Source of the DNA: Ancalomicrobiaceae bacterium
GTDB taxonomy: Bacteria > Pseudomonadota > Alphaproteobacteria > Rhizobiales > Ancalomicrobiaceae
DNA length: 44,153 nt
NCBI GenBank assembly: GCA_031291575.1
Contig: JARLIT010000130.1
Coordinates: 1 to 44,153 of the forward strand
Direction of reading: 5' to 3'
Below, in pieces: positions 1-9,991 of the stretch. Under the pieces are notes generated by a model that was not told the DNA's origin, ran no database searches, and worked only from the letters and a program-made list of their open reading frames with translations. Made by a program: the position numbers and the translations under genes. The stretch's first letter is position 1; the number at the start of each line of letters is the position of its first letter.

Positions 1-1
1 C

Positions 2-634
2 GCCAAGAACGCCCATGCCTGGAACGACATCCGCTCGCTGCAGGTGGAGGAGGCCGCAGTCGAGGCCGCCATGCTCGACCTCGTTGGAGGCACGCCATTC
101 GATGCACTCCTCGACATCGGCACCGGCACCGGCCGCGTCATCGCCCTCCTCGACGGGCTGTTCGCCCGTGCCGTCGGCGTCGACCAGAGCCATGCGATGT
201 TGGCGATCGCGCGGGCCGAACTCGACCGCGCCAACATCGGCAACGTGCAGATCCGCCAGGGCGACATCTATTCCTTGGCGCTGCCGCGGGACAGTTTCGA
301 CCTGATCACCATCCACCAGGTGCTGCACTATCTCGACGATCCAGCCCGCGCGATCCGCGAGGCGGCACGCGTGCTGCGCCCCGGCGGCCGCATGCTGATC
401 ACCGATCTCGCGCCCCACGCCGTCGAGCGGCTCAGGGACGAGCACGCCCACCGCCGCCTCGGCTTTTCCCATGGCGAAATCGCCCGCGCGCTGGCCGCCG
501 CCGGCCTCGACCACGTGACCATCCGCGACGTGCCGAGCCCCGGCTCACAGAAGCTCGGCGTCACCCTGTGGCTCGCCAAGGACCAGCGCTTCACCCTCGC
601 CCGCACGCAGACGCCGAAGGAGTTCCAGGCATGA
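2..634 (+). CDS. ArsR-type regulator/SAM-dependent methyltransferase fusion, C-terminal part
   Basis: The frame is open from the window edge, so the N-terminus is missing. The visible 210 residues form a class I SAM-dependent methyltransferase: the glycine-rich SAM loop DIGTGTGR, an acidic residue at the end of strand 2 (VGVDQS), and LHYLDDPARAIREAARVLRPGGR, typical of the Methyltransf_11 fold. In Hyphomicrobiales the gene upstream of metF commonly encodes an ArsR/SmtB winged helix fused to such a domain, and the leading residues (AKNAHAWNDIRSL) fit the linker of that family. The winged helix itself lies outside the window, so the fusion is inferred. The stop overlaps the metF start as ATGA, indicating translational coupling and a role in methionine or one-carbon metabolism. 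Confidence 0.82.
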   Translation, partial: AKNAHAWNDIRSLQVEEAAVEAAMLDLVGGTPFDALLDIGTGTGRVIALLDGLFARAVGVDQSHAMLAIARAELDRANIGNVQIRQGDIYSLALPRDSFDLITIHQVLHYLDDPARAIREAARVLRPGGRMLITDLAPHAVERLRDEHAHRRLGFSHGEIARALAAAGLDHVTIRDVPSPGSQKLGVTLWLAKDQRFTLARTQTPKEFQA

Positions 635-1554
635 CCGCCAGTTCCCAGTCGACGAGTCCCCAGCCGGCGGCCAGTACCTCGCGCATCCGCGTCTCCTTCG
701 AGTTCTTCCCGCCGAAGACGGAGAAGATGGAAGAGGCGCTGTGGACGGCGATCGACCGGCTCGCCCCGCTCGATCCGGACTTCGTCTCGGTTACCTATGG
801 CGCCGGCGGGTCGACCCGCGAGCGCACACACGCGACCGTCGCCCGCATCGTGCGCGAAACGCGGCTGAAGCCGGCCGCGCATCTGACCTGCGTCGATGCC
901 AGCTGCGCGGAGGTCGATGCCGTGGTGCGCGGCTACGGCGAAGCCGGCATCCGCCACATCGTCGCACTTCGCGGCGATCCCGTGGCCGGCCTCGGCCAGA
1001 GGTACCAGCCGCACCCGGACGGCTACGCCTCGACGCCCGATCTCATCCGCGGCATCCGCGCACTCGGCGACTTCGAGATCTCCGTCTCCGCCTATCCGGA
1101 AAAGCATCCCGAGAGCCCCGATCTACCGGCCGACATCGCGTTGCTGAGGCAGAAGGTCGAGGCCGGCGCCAGCCGGGCCATCACCCAGTTCTTCTTCGAC
1201 AACGACCTGTTCGAGCGCTACGTCGACAGGGTGCGCGCTGCCGGCATCGCGATTCCCATCGTTCCCGGCATCGTGCCGATCTGGGATTTCACCCGCACTG
1301 CGGCGTTCGCCGCCAAAGCCGGCGCCAGCGTGCCCAGGACGCTCGCCGAACGCTTCGAGGGCCTGGAAGACGACGAGAGGACCCGCCAGCTGGTCGCAAC
1401 CACAGTCTGCGCCGAGCAGGTGTTCGATCTCGTCAAGCGCGGCTACCGCGACTTCCACTTCTACACCATGAACCGGGCCGAACTCGTCTACGCCGTCTGC
1501 CACATGCTCGGCCTTCGCCCGAACGGCAAGGCGAGCGAGACGGCGGCGGCCTGA
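631..1554 (+). CDS. metF: methylenetetrahydrofolate reductase [NAD(P)H]
   Basis: Flavoprotein (307 aa) that reduces 5,10-methylene-THF to 5-methyl-THF, the methyl donor for methionine synthesis. Family landmarks are present: SFEFFPPKTEKMEEALW at the N-terminus with the catalytic Glu, the VSVTYGAGGSTRERT stretch, AHLTCV, the IVALRGDP segment near FAD, and AITQFFFDN with the folate-binding Gln. Length is normal for bacterial MetF. The ATG at 631 was chosen because it overlaps the preceding stop (ATGA) and the family begins just before SFEFFPPK; an in-frame upstream start would run into the methyltransferase gene. The two genes form an operon. Confidence 0.96.
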   Translation: MTASSQSTSPQPAASTSRIRVSFEFFPPKTEKMEEALWTAIDRLAPLDPDFVSVTYGAGGSTRERTHATVARIVRETRLKPAAHLTCVDASCAEVDAVVRGYGEAGIRHIVALRGDPVAGLGQRYQPHPDGYASTPDLIRGIRALGDFEISVSAYPEKHPESPDLPADIALLRQKVEAGASRAITQFFFDNDLFERYVDRVRAAGIAIPIVPGIVPIWDFTRTAAFAAKAGASVPRTLAERFEGLEDDERTRQLVATTVCAEQVFDLVKRGYRDFHFYTMNRAELVYAVCHMLGLRPNGKASETAAA

Positions 1555-1573
1555 GCTGCCGGCAGCCAAACGG

Positions 1574-1605
1574 AAAAGACCCCGGTGCCGACAGGCCCCG
1601 GGGTC
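1574..1605 (-). terminator. intrinsic terminator after the PAS chemoreceptor (possibly bidirectional)
   Basis: An 8-bp perfect stem (GACCCCGG at 1578-1585 pairing with CCGGGGTC at 1598-1605) encloses a 12-nt loop. On the minus strand it is followed by TTTT, as expected for the end of the chemoreceptor gene that stops at 1631. The metF side has no T run, so for metF it would only be a weak stop. Confidence 0.65.
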
Positions 1606-1630
1606 TCCACGATGCGTTTGATATGTAGCC

Positions 1631-3106
1631 TCAAGCGATGGCTCGGGCCGTATCGCGCACGCGCCGCGCCGCGGCATCGACCTGCCCGGCGGAATGGGCA
1701 ATTTCCGCCATGCTGGACGACACGGTTTCGACGCCGCGCGCCGCCTGCTGCATGTTGCCGGACATGTCGCGCGTCACCGACGACTGTTCCTCGACTGCCG
1801 TGGCGATGGAGGACGAGATCTCATTGATGCGACCGATCGTGTTCGAGATCGACGAAATCGCCTGCACCGCTTCCGTCGTCGTGTTTTGCACCGAGGTGAT
1901 CTGCGCGCCGATATCAGCCGTCGCCTTGGCGGTCTGATCTGCAAGTTGCTTCACTTCGGCGGCGACGACCGCGAACCCCTTGCCCATCTCGCCGGCGCGC
2001 GCCGCCTCAATGGTGGCGTTGAGCGCCAGAAGATTGGTCTGGCCGGCGATGTTCGAGATCATCTCGACCACCTGGCCGATCTTCTGGGCGGCGGCGGCCA
2101 ACCCGGAGACGACGGCATTGGTGTGCTCGGCCTGTTTCACCGCATCCTCGGTGATGGCGAGCGCATGCGACACCTGACGGCTGATCTCGGCAACCGAGGC
2201 GGCAAGCTCTTCCGAACCCGAGGCGACCGCCTGCACGTTGCCGGAGGTGCGCTGCGATTCCGACGACCCGGCCTCTACCAATCCTTTTGCCGTGTCCATC
2301 AGACGTGCGATCTCTTCCAGATCCCCGATGATGTCCTTCTGCGCCGCGACGCGACGCTGCCGCTCGACGACGGCCGCGGTGATGTCGGCGGCGAACTTGA
2401 CGACCTTGACGGTCTTGCCGTTCATGTCGTTGATCGGGTTGTAGGACGCCTGCAGCCAGATGTCCTTGCCAGCTTTGCTGATCCGTTTGAATTCGCCAGC
2501 CTGGAAACGCCCGGCGCGCAAGTCGTCCCAGAAGCGGCCGTATTCAGGGCTGCGCGCAAAAGCCGGATCGCAGAACATCGAATGGTGCTTGCCCTTGATC
2601 TCGTCGAGACGATAGCCGACGGCGCTGAGGAAATTGGCGTTGGCGTCGAGGATCTGGCCAGTGAGATCGAATTCAATGACCGCCTGCGACTTGTTGATGG
2701 CACCGATCTGGCTTTCGAACTCGGCCGCGCGCAGTTTCTGGCTGGTGATGTCCGTGGCAAACTTGACGACTTTGACGACCTTACCGCCGACTGTCACCGG
2801 GTTATAGGACGCCTGGATCCAGATCTCTCGCCCGCCCTTGCCGATGCGCTTGAACTCGGCCGCCTGGAACGTCCCGCTTCTGAGCGCAGTCCAAAACTGC
2901 TCGTATTCGCGACTCTTGGCATAGGTCGGCTCGACGAACATCGAATGGTGCTTGCCCACAATCTCATCGAGCTTATAGCCGAGCGCGTTCAAGAAGTTGG
3001 CATTCGCCGTCATGATCGTCCCGTCGGGCCGGAACTCAATGACCGCCTGAGAGCGCGAGATGGCGTCGAGTACATATTGGGCGGCTGACGACGAGAAGGG
3101 CCACAT
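1631..3106 (-). CDS. soluble methyl-accepting chemotaxis protein with tandem PAS domains
   Basis: This 491-aa receptor has no hydrophobic segment long enough to span a membrane, so it is probably cytoplasmic. Residues about 10-118 and 132-240 are two PAS domains, each starting SQAVIEF, containing GKHHSMF and a QASYNP element, and ending VVKFA.DIT. The rest is a signalling coiled coil with the conserved hairpin tip ([29 protein letters not shown]) that binds CheA/CheW. No CheR/CheB-binding tail pentapeptide is visible. The PAS pair probably senses redox state, oxygen or a small ligand; which one cannot be read from the sequence. The start is preceded by AAAGGAAA. No other chemotaxis genes flank it, so it works with a pathway encoded elsewhere. 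Confidence 0.93.
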   Translation of the reverse strand: MWPFSSSAAQYVLDAISRSQAVIEFRPDGTIMTANANFLNALGYKLDEIVGKHHSMFVEPTYAKSREYEQFWTALRSGTFQAAEFKRIGKGGREIWIQASYNPVTVGGKVVKVVKFATDITSQKLRAAEFESQIGAINKSQAVIEFDLTGQILDANANFLSAVGYRLDEIKGKHHSMFCDPAFARSPEYGRFWDDLRAGRFQAGEFKRISKAGKDIWLQASYNPINDMNGKTVKVVKFAADITAAVVERQRRVAAQKDIIGDLEEIARLMDTAKGLVEAGSSESQRTSGNVQAVASGSEELAASVAEISRQVSHALAITEDAVKQAEHTNAVVSGLAAAAQKIGQVVEMISNIAGQTNLLALNATIEAARAGEMGKGFAVVAAEVKQLADQTAKATADIGAQITSVQNTTTEAVQAISSISNTIGRINEISSSIATAVEEQSSVTRDMSGNMQQAARGVETVSSSMAEIAHSAGQVDAAARRVRDTARAIA

Positions 3107-3639
3107 GGCGTTTCCTTTCGAACCGGATTGTCGCGGGAAGCTCGGGCGTGACTGCGCGGACCGCCGCGTGCAGGAACTCGGCCGACGCCATATACGTCCC
3201 AGAAGTTGATAGCGAAAGCATCAATTACAGACATTCAGAATATGTCTCGCCGCAGTTAAGAACGGATTAATGCGACGGCAGTTTGCATTAAGGGCCTCGC
3301 GGTATTCCTTCCGAAGGTCGAATTCTAGCAACTCCAATTTCGACTTCATCGCACTCTCCCGGCCGGGGGTAAGCCGGCGAAACTGCAAGAGCCAAGGTGA
3401 TACTGCAGTCTGAAGTGGCGGATTCAACTCTAACCACCAGTTGTCCTGTCGATTTGTTTATAGGTAAGTCTACTGTTGCAATTTCGTCCACAGCGAGCCA
3501 ACGCCTATACGCGCAACCAAATCGGCCTCACGTCTGCCTCTCTGGGCGGCGATCAGCTTCCGCGCCAAGCCGGCTTGCCGCTGCCGGACGGCGGGCTATA
3601 GTCCTCCTCGTCCCGCAACCGCCTGAGATCCGAGGCCCG
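3107..3639. other. intergenic region between divergent chemoreceptor and thioesterase genes
   Basis: About 530 bases, with patches lower in GC than the flanking genes. It must hold promoters for both divergent genes. One possible small ORF (3221-3349, minus strand) is listed separately. No RNA gene, repeat or strong terminator was recognised. Confidence 0.6.
3221..3349 (-). CDS. possible small protein, 42 aa, function unknown
   Basis: A short ORF starting at ATG 3349 is preceded by GGGAGAG at a good ribosome-binding distance. The product (MKSKLELLEFDLRKEYREAL at its N-terminus) is charged and predicted helical, with a Cys near residue 30 and another near the end. It sits upstream of the chemoreceptor gene on the same strand, 114 bases away. 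No family was recognised. The ribosome-binding site and plausible helical composition are the only support; a chance ORF remains quite possible. Confidence 0.3.
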   Translation of the reverse strand: MKSKLELLEFDLRKEYREALNANCRRINPFLTAARHILNVCN

Positions 3640-4053
3640 ATGTCCGATCCCGTCACCGCCCCCGAACCGGATGCCCCGCACGGCGAATTGACCGTCAGGA
3701 CCCTCGCCATGCCGGCGGACACCAATGCCAACGGCGACATTTTCGGCGGCTGGGTGCTGGCACAGATGGATCTGGCCGGCGGCATCCGCGGCTACGAACT
3801 GGCGCGCGGGCGCGTCGTCACCGTGGCGATCGATGCCATGACATTCTTAAGGCCGGTCAAGGTCGGCGACGTGCTATGCGTCTATACCAACGTTGAGAGG
3901 ATCGGCCGCACCTCGTTCCGCCTGCATATCGAGGCCTGGGCCCGACGCTTTCTGACCAACGCCCGGGAAAAAGTAACCGAGGCGACCTTCACCTTCGTCG
4001 CCATCGACGACGCTGGCCGCCCGCGCCCGGTTCTCGCCGAGCCAGCTGCCTGA
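3640..4053 (+). CDS. acyl-CoA thioesterase, YciA-like hot-dog fold
   Basis: The 137-aa product matches the acyl-CoA hydrolase branch of the hot-dog superfamily, which releases free acid and CoA from acyl-CoA. Diagnostic features are ELTVRTLAMPADTNANGDIFGGWVL near the start (catalytic Asn/Asp region), a hydrophobic hot-dog helix (MDLAGGIRGYELA), then AIDAMTFLRPVKVGDVLCVY and EATFTFVAIDD. The frame is open further upstream, but ATG 3640 gives the family's normal length. Its stop lies 17 bases before the epimerase-like gene, so the two may be co-transcribed. Exact substrate is unknown. Confidence 0.9.
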   Translation: MSDPVTAPEPDAPHGELTVRTLAMPADTNANGDIFGGWVLAQMDLAGGIRGYELARGRVVTVAIDAMTFLRPVKVGDVLCVYTNVERIGRTSFRLHIEAWARRFLTNAREKVTEATFTFVAIDDAGRPRPVLAEPAA

Positions 4054-4070
4054 CATCAGCGGATCCAACC

Positions 4071-4970
4071 ATGGCAAACATCGATTCCGATCTCGTTTCC
4101 ATCGCATCGGCCGGCCTTGCCGCCGAGATCTCGGCAAACGGCGCCGAACTCATGCGGATTCGCACCGCCGACGGCCGCGATCTCCTGTGGCACGGCGATT
4201 CCAAATGGTGGGCGAGCCGGGCGCCGATCCTGTTTCCGATCGTCGGCGCGCTGAAGGACGAACGCTACGAGGTCGATGGGCGTGTCTACTCCCTGCCGAG
4301 GCACGGGTTTGCCCGCAGGAGCCGGTTCGCCGTCGCCAGCGCCTCGCCGAACGCCGTCACCTTCCGGCTCGAGGCCAACGAGGCGACCCTGGCCGCCTAT
4401 CCCTATCGCTTCCGCCTCGACATCGACTTCTCCGTCGCCGGCACCACGCTGACGACCACCGGCCGCGTCGAGAATATCGACGACAAGCCGATCCCCGTCG
4501 CCTTCGGCTATCACCCCGCCTTCCTGTGGCCGTTGCCGGGAGCCGGCGCGCGGGCCGAGCAGGTGGTCGAATTCGAAGCGGACGAGCCCTCGCCGTGCCA
4601 CCGCATCGATAAGGCCGGGCTCGTTATCTACGAGGAAACCGTCAACCGCATCGTCGATCGCCGCCTCGCGCTTCCCGACGACCTGTTCGACGGCGATGCC
4701 CTCCTCTACCTCTCGCCCAAGAGCCGCAGCGTCCGGTTCGGCGCCACAAACGGCAAGGGCACCTCGCTCAAGCTCGATTTTCACGGCATGCCGCACCTCG
4801 GCATCTGGGCGAAGCCCGGCGGCTCGCCCTTCCTGTGCATCGAGCCGTGGCAGGGCTATGCTAGCCCGATCGATTTCGCCGGTCCGCTTGACGAGAAGCC
4901 GGGTTCGATCACGCTTGCTCCCGGCGCCGAAGCGGCCTTCACCATGGCGGTGAGCGTGGTTGACGCCTGA
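4071..4970 (+). CDS. aldose 1-epimerase family protein (LacX-like)
   Basis: Product of 299 aa with the galactose-mutarotase-like beta-sandwich. Likely active-site elements are the His in LPRHGFARRS, the His in FGYHPAFLWPLPG and the Glu in CIEPWQGYASP near the C-terminus, which correspond to the His/His/Glu set of aldose epimerases. The protein is of the shorter LacX-type subgroup rather than classical GalM, so the physiological sugar (free sugar or sugar phosphate) is uncertain. It follows the thioesterase by 17 bases on the same strand. Confidence 0.9.
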   Translation: MANIDSDLVSIASAGLAAEISANGAELMRIRTADGRDLLWHGDSKWWASRAPILFPIVGALKDERYEVDGRVYSLPRHGFARRSRFAVASASPNAVTFRLEANEATLAAYPYRFRLDIDFSVAGTTLTTTGRVENIDDKPIPVAFGYHPAFLWPLPGAGARAEQVVEFEADEPSPCHRIDKAGLVIYEETVNRIVDRRLALPDDLFDGDALLYLSPKSRSVRFGATNGKGTSLKLDFHGMPHLGIWAKPGGSPFLCIEPWQGYASPIDFAGPLDEKPGSITLAPGAEAAFTMAVSVVDA

Positions 4971-4973
4971 GCC

Positions 4974-5477
4974 TCAGGCCGGTTCGCCGCGCAGTTCGGC
5001 GAAGCGGCCGCGCAGGATGCCGAGAATGGCGAGGCCCGAGGCGACGCCGAGCGCTTCGGGCACGAAGAGCGTCAGCACGGCGGTGACGAGCGCAAAGCCG
5101 AGCGAACCGGGTACCAGGATGGCCAGATACTCGCCGACGGCGTCGGGCCGCTTGGTGAGTGCAATGGCTCCGGTCACGGCGAACAGAACGAAAGAAGCTG
5201 CGATCCGCCCGGCCACGACGCTGAGGACCCCCGCCACGGCGACGCCGACAACGTTTGTCAGTCGCCGTCGCCGGGTGACGAAGCCGAAGACCAGCGCCGC
5301 CACGAGAGCGATCGTCACAATATGAAGTTCGGTGGTAGCGACGAAGGCCCAGCCGAGCGCTCCCTCCGCCCAGGTGGTGGCGAACAGCACCAGCCCATAG
5401 GTTTGGCCGACCGCCAGCGCCACGATCAGCGCCGCGCGGCGCCCGAACCGGCCGAGATCATCACCTGGGACCGTCAT
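4974..5477 (-). CDS. integral membrane protein of unknown function
   Basis: A 167-aa hydrophobic protein with about four to five predicted transmembrane helices (roughly residues 15-35, 40-65, 78-112 and 118-155) and short polar ends; a cluster of arginines (TRRRRL) lies between helices two and three. I do not recognise a named family. ATG 5477 was preferred over an upstream in-frame start because GGAGG precedes it at a normal distance. It is convergent with the epimerase-like gene, the two stops being 3 bases apart. Confidence 0.75.
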   Translation of the reverse strand: MTVPGDDLGRFGRRAALIVALAVGQTYGLVLFATTWAEGALGWAFVATTELHIVTIALVAALVFGFVTRRRRLTNVVGVAVAGVLSVVAGRIAASFVLFAVTGAIALTKRPDAVGEYLAILVPGSLGFALVTAVLTLFVPEALGVASGLAILGILRGRFAELRGEPA

Positions 5478-5600
5478 CGCGCCCGCCCTCCATCGCACTC
5501 TGTCGCGACCTCAGCATGGCCACGGCCGAATTTCAATCATTGTGGCGTGGAGGCGGTTCCGTTCCGCCCGTTCGTTGCAGTGTGGCGCCTGGCGAGCGCC

Positions 5601-5882
5601 TCAGCTGAACATCCTCGGGCCCATCTGGTCGATGATCTGCTTGCCCTTGCGGAAGATGAACTCGATCGCCTCATCATGCCCGGCAATCTTGTCGGCGCGG
5701 ATGAAATGATGCTCGCGCTTCTCGCCTTCCAGTTCGCGGATGATGCCCTGAATCTGGAATTCGTGCCCCACCTTCGTTGGCGTCGCCTCGATTTCGTAGC
5801 CGCTGTATTCCTGCTTCGGGCCCTGGGGCGAGGGCGCGGCGGAGGACGAGGAGAGACCGAAGAGACGTTTCAGGAATGACAT
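5601..5882 (-). CDS. HlyU family protein
   Basis: This 93-aa protein fits the HlyU family: N-terminal MSFLKRLFG, a low-complexity Ser/Ala/Pro linker, then the conserved core EYSGYEIEATPTKVG, FQIQGIIR, HHFIRADKIAGHDEAIEFIFRKGKQIIDQMG. In Vibrio HlyU is a haemolysin activator with a winged-helix fold; the short alphaproteobacterial members are widespread with no settled role, so a regulatory function here is only by family. No haemolysin gene is adjacent. It is divergent from the YbaK gene. Confidence 0.88.
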   Translation of the reverse strand: MSFLKRLFGLSSSSAAPSPQGPKQEYSGYEIEATPTKVGHEFQIQGIIRELEGEKREHHFIRADKIAGHDEAIEFIFRKGKQIIDQMGPRMFS

Positions 5883-6024
5883 GGCAAGGACTCGAAGGAT
5901 TGACTGAACGCAGTGTTAGCACAGATCGCTCATCGCCGCCCCCCTGATAGGCGCCGCCCCCGGTTGCCTTTTCCGCCCCGGGCGTGGAATCGTCGGCGCC
6001 CCTGCCCATACCGAGGATCAGCCG

Positions 6025-6492
6025 ATGAGTCTTGCCAGCGTTCGCGCCTTCTTCGCCGAAAAGGCGCCCGACATCGAGATCATCGAACTCGCCTCATCAA
6101 CCGCCACCGTCGCGCTCGCCGCCGAGGCGCACCAGGTCGAACCGGCGCAGATTGCCAAGACGCTGACATTGAAGATCGGCGAGCGCATCGTCCTCCTCGT
6201 CGCCCGCGGCGATGCCCGGCTCGACAACCGCAAGGCCAAGGATGCGTTCGGGGGAAAGGCGCGCATGCTCGAGGCGGACGTTGTCGCCGAGGTGACCGGC
6301 CATCCGATCGGCGGCGTCTGCCCGTTCGGCCTGGCGACGCCGCTCCCCGTCTATTGCGACGTGTCTCTGAAGGCCTTCGCGGAGGTGCTGCCGGCCGCCG
6401 GCGCCATCAATGCCGCCATCCGCATCGCGCCCGACCGGCTGGCGGCGCTCGTCGGGGCGGAATGGATCGACGTCTGCCAGACGGCAGGGTGA
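6025..6492 (+). CDS. YbaK/EbsC family aminoacyl-tRNA deacylase
   Basis: The 155-aa protein has the YbaK/ProX fold used to hydrolyse mischarged tRNAs in trans. Conserved elements are TATVALAAEAHQVEPAQIAKTL, the Lys-containing VLLVARGDARLDNRKAK, the GHPIGGVCPFGL loop and YCDVSLKAF. Substrate specificity (Cys-tRNAPro, Ala-tRNAPro or others) cannot be assigned. It is a single gene, divergent from the HlyU-family gene and convergent with the Uma2 gene. Confidence 0.92.
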   Translation: MSLASVRAFFAEKAPDIEIIELASSTATVALAAEAHQVEPAQIAKTLTLKIGERIVLLVARGDARLDNRKAKDAFGGKARMLEADVVAEVTGHPIGGVCPFGLATPLPVYCDVSLKAFAEVLPAAGAINAAIRIAPDRLAALVGAEWIDVCQTAG

Positions 6493-6511
6493 AGGGAAGG
6501 CGGCGGCCGGC

Positions 6512-7084
6512 TCAACGCGGGATGTCGGCCAAAAGAACGGGGAGCCGTTGCATCAGGCTGGGCTCCAGGCGGATCGCCTCGTCGTAGGCGCGCAACTCGC
6601 CGTAACCGTCCGGCTTGGGCATCAAGTGTACATGGGTCTCGCGCTTGGCCGCATCGATCACCCAGTATTCCCGGACCCCAAGTCGCGCATACAGCGCCGC
6701 CTTCAGTCCGAGATCGAAGCTGAGTGACGTATCCGCAATCTCGATCACCAGGAGCGCGTCCGCCGGCTTGACCTCCTCGATGCGCAGAGACGCCGAGAAG
6801 AACAGGAAATCCGGCTCAAGATAGGTGAATTCGTCGACATGCCAGCCCGGTTCAGTCGCGAAAACAGCGTTTTCCGGGCACTTCTTGCCGAAATACTGGT
6901 TGAGACCGATTTTCAGCCATTCGTGCCGGGCGCCTTTCGGAGACATCTGCCTGACCTCACCGCCGATCAACTCCAGCCGCTCGTCGGCGCCGATGACGCC
7001 CGCTTCGACCATGCGCTCGAGATCGCTCACCCGAAACAGGCGAACGGCGAAACCGTCGGGGCGTTGGAAGCGGGGCGTGTTCAT
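6512..7084 (-). CDS. Uma2 family (PD-(D/E)XK-like) protein
   Basis: The 190-aa product has the Uma2/DUF820 core: [15 protein letters not shown], a His-containing helix ([14 protein letters not shown]), [24 protein letters not shown] and [17 protein letters not shown]. The Asp in EPDF and the E-I-A of VIEIADTS are the positions of a PD-(D/E)XK nuclease-like active site. Uma2 proteins are abundant in cyanobacteria and scattered elsewhere, often with unknown function. ATG 7084 is taken as start because the family begins close to it; an upstream in-frame ATG at 7129 would add 15 residues of low similarity. No partner gene is adjacent. Confidence 0.87.
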   Translation of the reverse strand: MNTPRFQRPDGFAVRLFRVSDLERMVEAGVIGADERLELIGGEVRQMSPKGARHEWLKIGLNQYFGKKCPENAVFATEPGWHVDEFTYLEPDFLFFSASLRIEEVKPADALLVIEIADTSLSFDLGLKAALYARLGVREYWVIDAAKRETHVHLMPKPDGYGELRAYDEAIRLEPSLMQRLPVLLADIPR

Positions 7085-7171
7085 GAGGAAACTATACCAC
7101 GGCGGCACGGCAATTCGAACGGCCGACATCGGCGCGATCGGATGCCGTGCCCCAAGCCTTCGTCGGCGCGC

Positions 7172-7202
7172 AAAAAAGCCGGGCAGACATCGCCTGCCCG
7201 GC
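7172..7202 (-). terminator. intrinsic terminator of rpoD
   Basis: A perfect 9-bp stem (GCCGGGCAG / CTGCCCGGC, 7178-7186 with 7194-7202) with a 7-nt loop is followed on the minus strand by six T residues (7177-7172). It lies 23 bases after the rpoD stop, so it is a strong rho-independent terminator for that gene. Confidence 0.92.
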
Positions 7203-7225
7203 CGCCGAACGGTCTCAAACGCTAA

Positions 7226-9232
<2,007 letters not shown>

Positions 9233-9991
9233 GAACCTTGCCTCCTGAATGATGTAACTTCTTCCGTCGGGATCTGCCGCCAGTGCCGCGATCTGAAGTT
9301 TGGCGGCGGACAGGGGCGCATCGATAGCTTCGAAGGGTGAGGCTCAGCCTTACCCGTGCCGCCCCGCGTCGGGCGGAGGATCGCTGCGGCGACGCTCGAC
9401 TGTCGCGCGTATCGCTGTCGTTTCGATCTTCATTCGACCTGCTTGATCCCTGGTGGCGCCCCGATCGGTCCATCGACCACGGGGAAGAGACGGTTTCAAT
9501 CGAGGCACGGCAAACACTCCCCCGATTGCCAACAGCCGTTCAATCCGCCGATCCGGCCGATCCACGATGTTGGGCGTCTGTTGCCCGCGATCGCTCAATC
9601 GACCGACAACGGACTCGCGCGCCCATTCGAGCCCCTGGTGCGCGACCACACCGCCGCGGCAGGGAATCAATTCAACACACGAGACTTAACCGGGGCTTAA
9701 CCCTGGCTCGACGCCAGATTCAGCCCCTTTTCAGACCTGCCCTGCGGGCAACGACCAACCGTCCGCGCTGTCGGACGCGGCAGCCAGAGGGAGGTTATCT
9801 AATGAGCGAATCAAAAACCGCAAGAGTGATTCGCATCAAGGGGCAAGGAATCTCCATCCACAGCTCGTTCACCGGCAATGCTCAGGGCCGTGAACTCGGA
9901 GACCTTCGTGGCCAAAGGCGTGAGGCAACAGCCGAGCCTCGCACCTCAGAGCGCAGGGTTTGTCCGGTCCACCATGCCGGCCGAAATCCCT
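9233..9991. other. long gap between dnaG and rpoD
   Basis: About 760 bases without a convincing gene. It contains a candidate rpoD promoter (9795-9823), a GTTCAC.GGC hairpin just after dnaG (9867-9895, no T run) and a plus-strand ORF start at 9802 that I do not believe (see rejected items). The rest would be a long rpoD 5' leader if the candidate promoter is correct. Confidence 0.6.
9795..9823 (-). promoter_or_regulatory. candidate sigma-70 promoter for rpoD
   Basis: On the minus strand TTGCGG (9823-9818) is separated by 17 bases from AGATAA (9800-9795). Both hexamers match the consensus only partly. The position, about 560 bases before rpoD, would give a long untranslated leader. The same stretch contains CTTG and CTCATTAG with a spacing that loosely resembles a heat-shock sigma-32 promoter, so dual use is possible. 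Confidence 0.3.
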
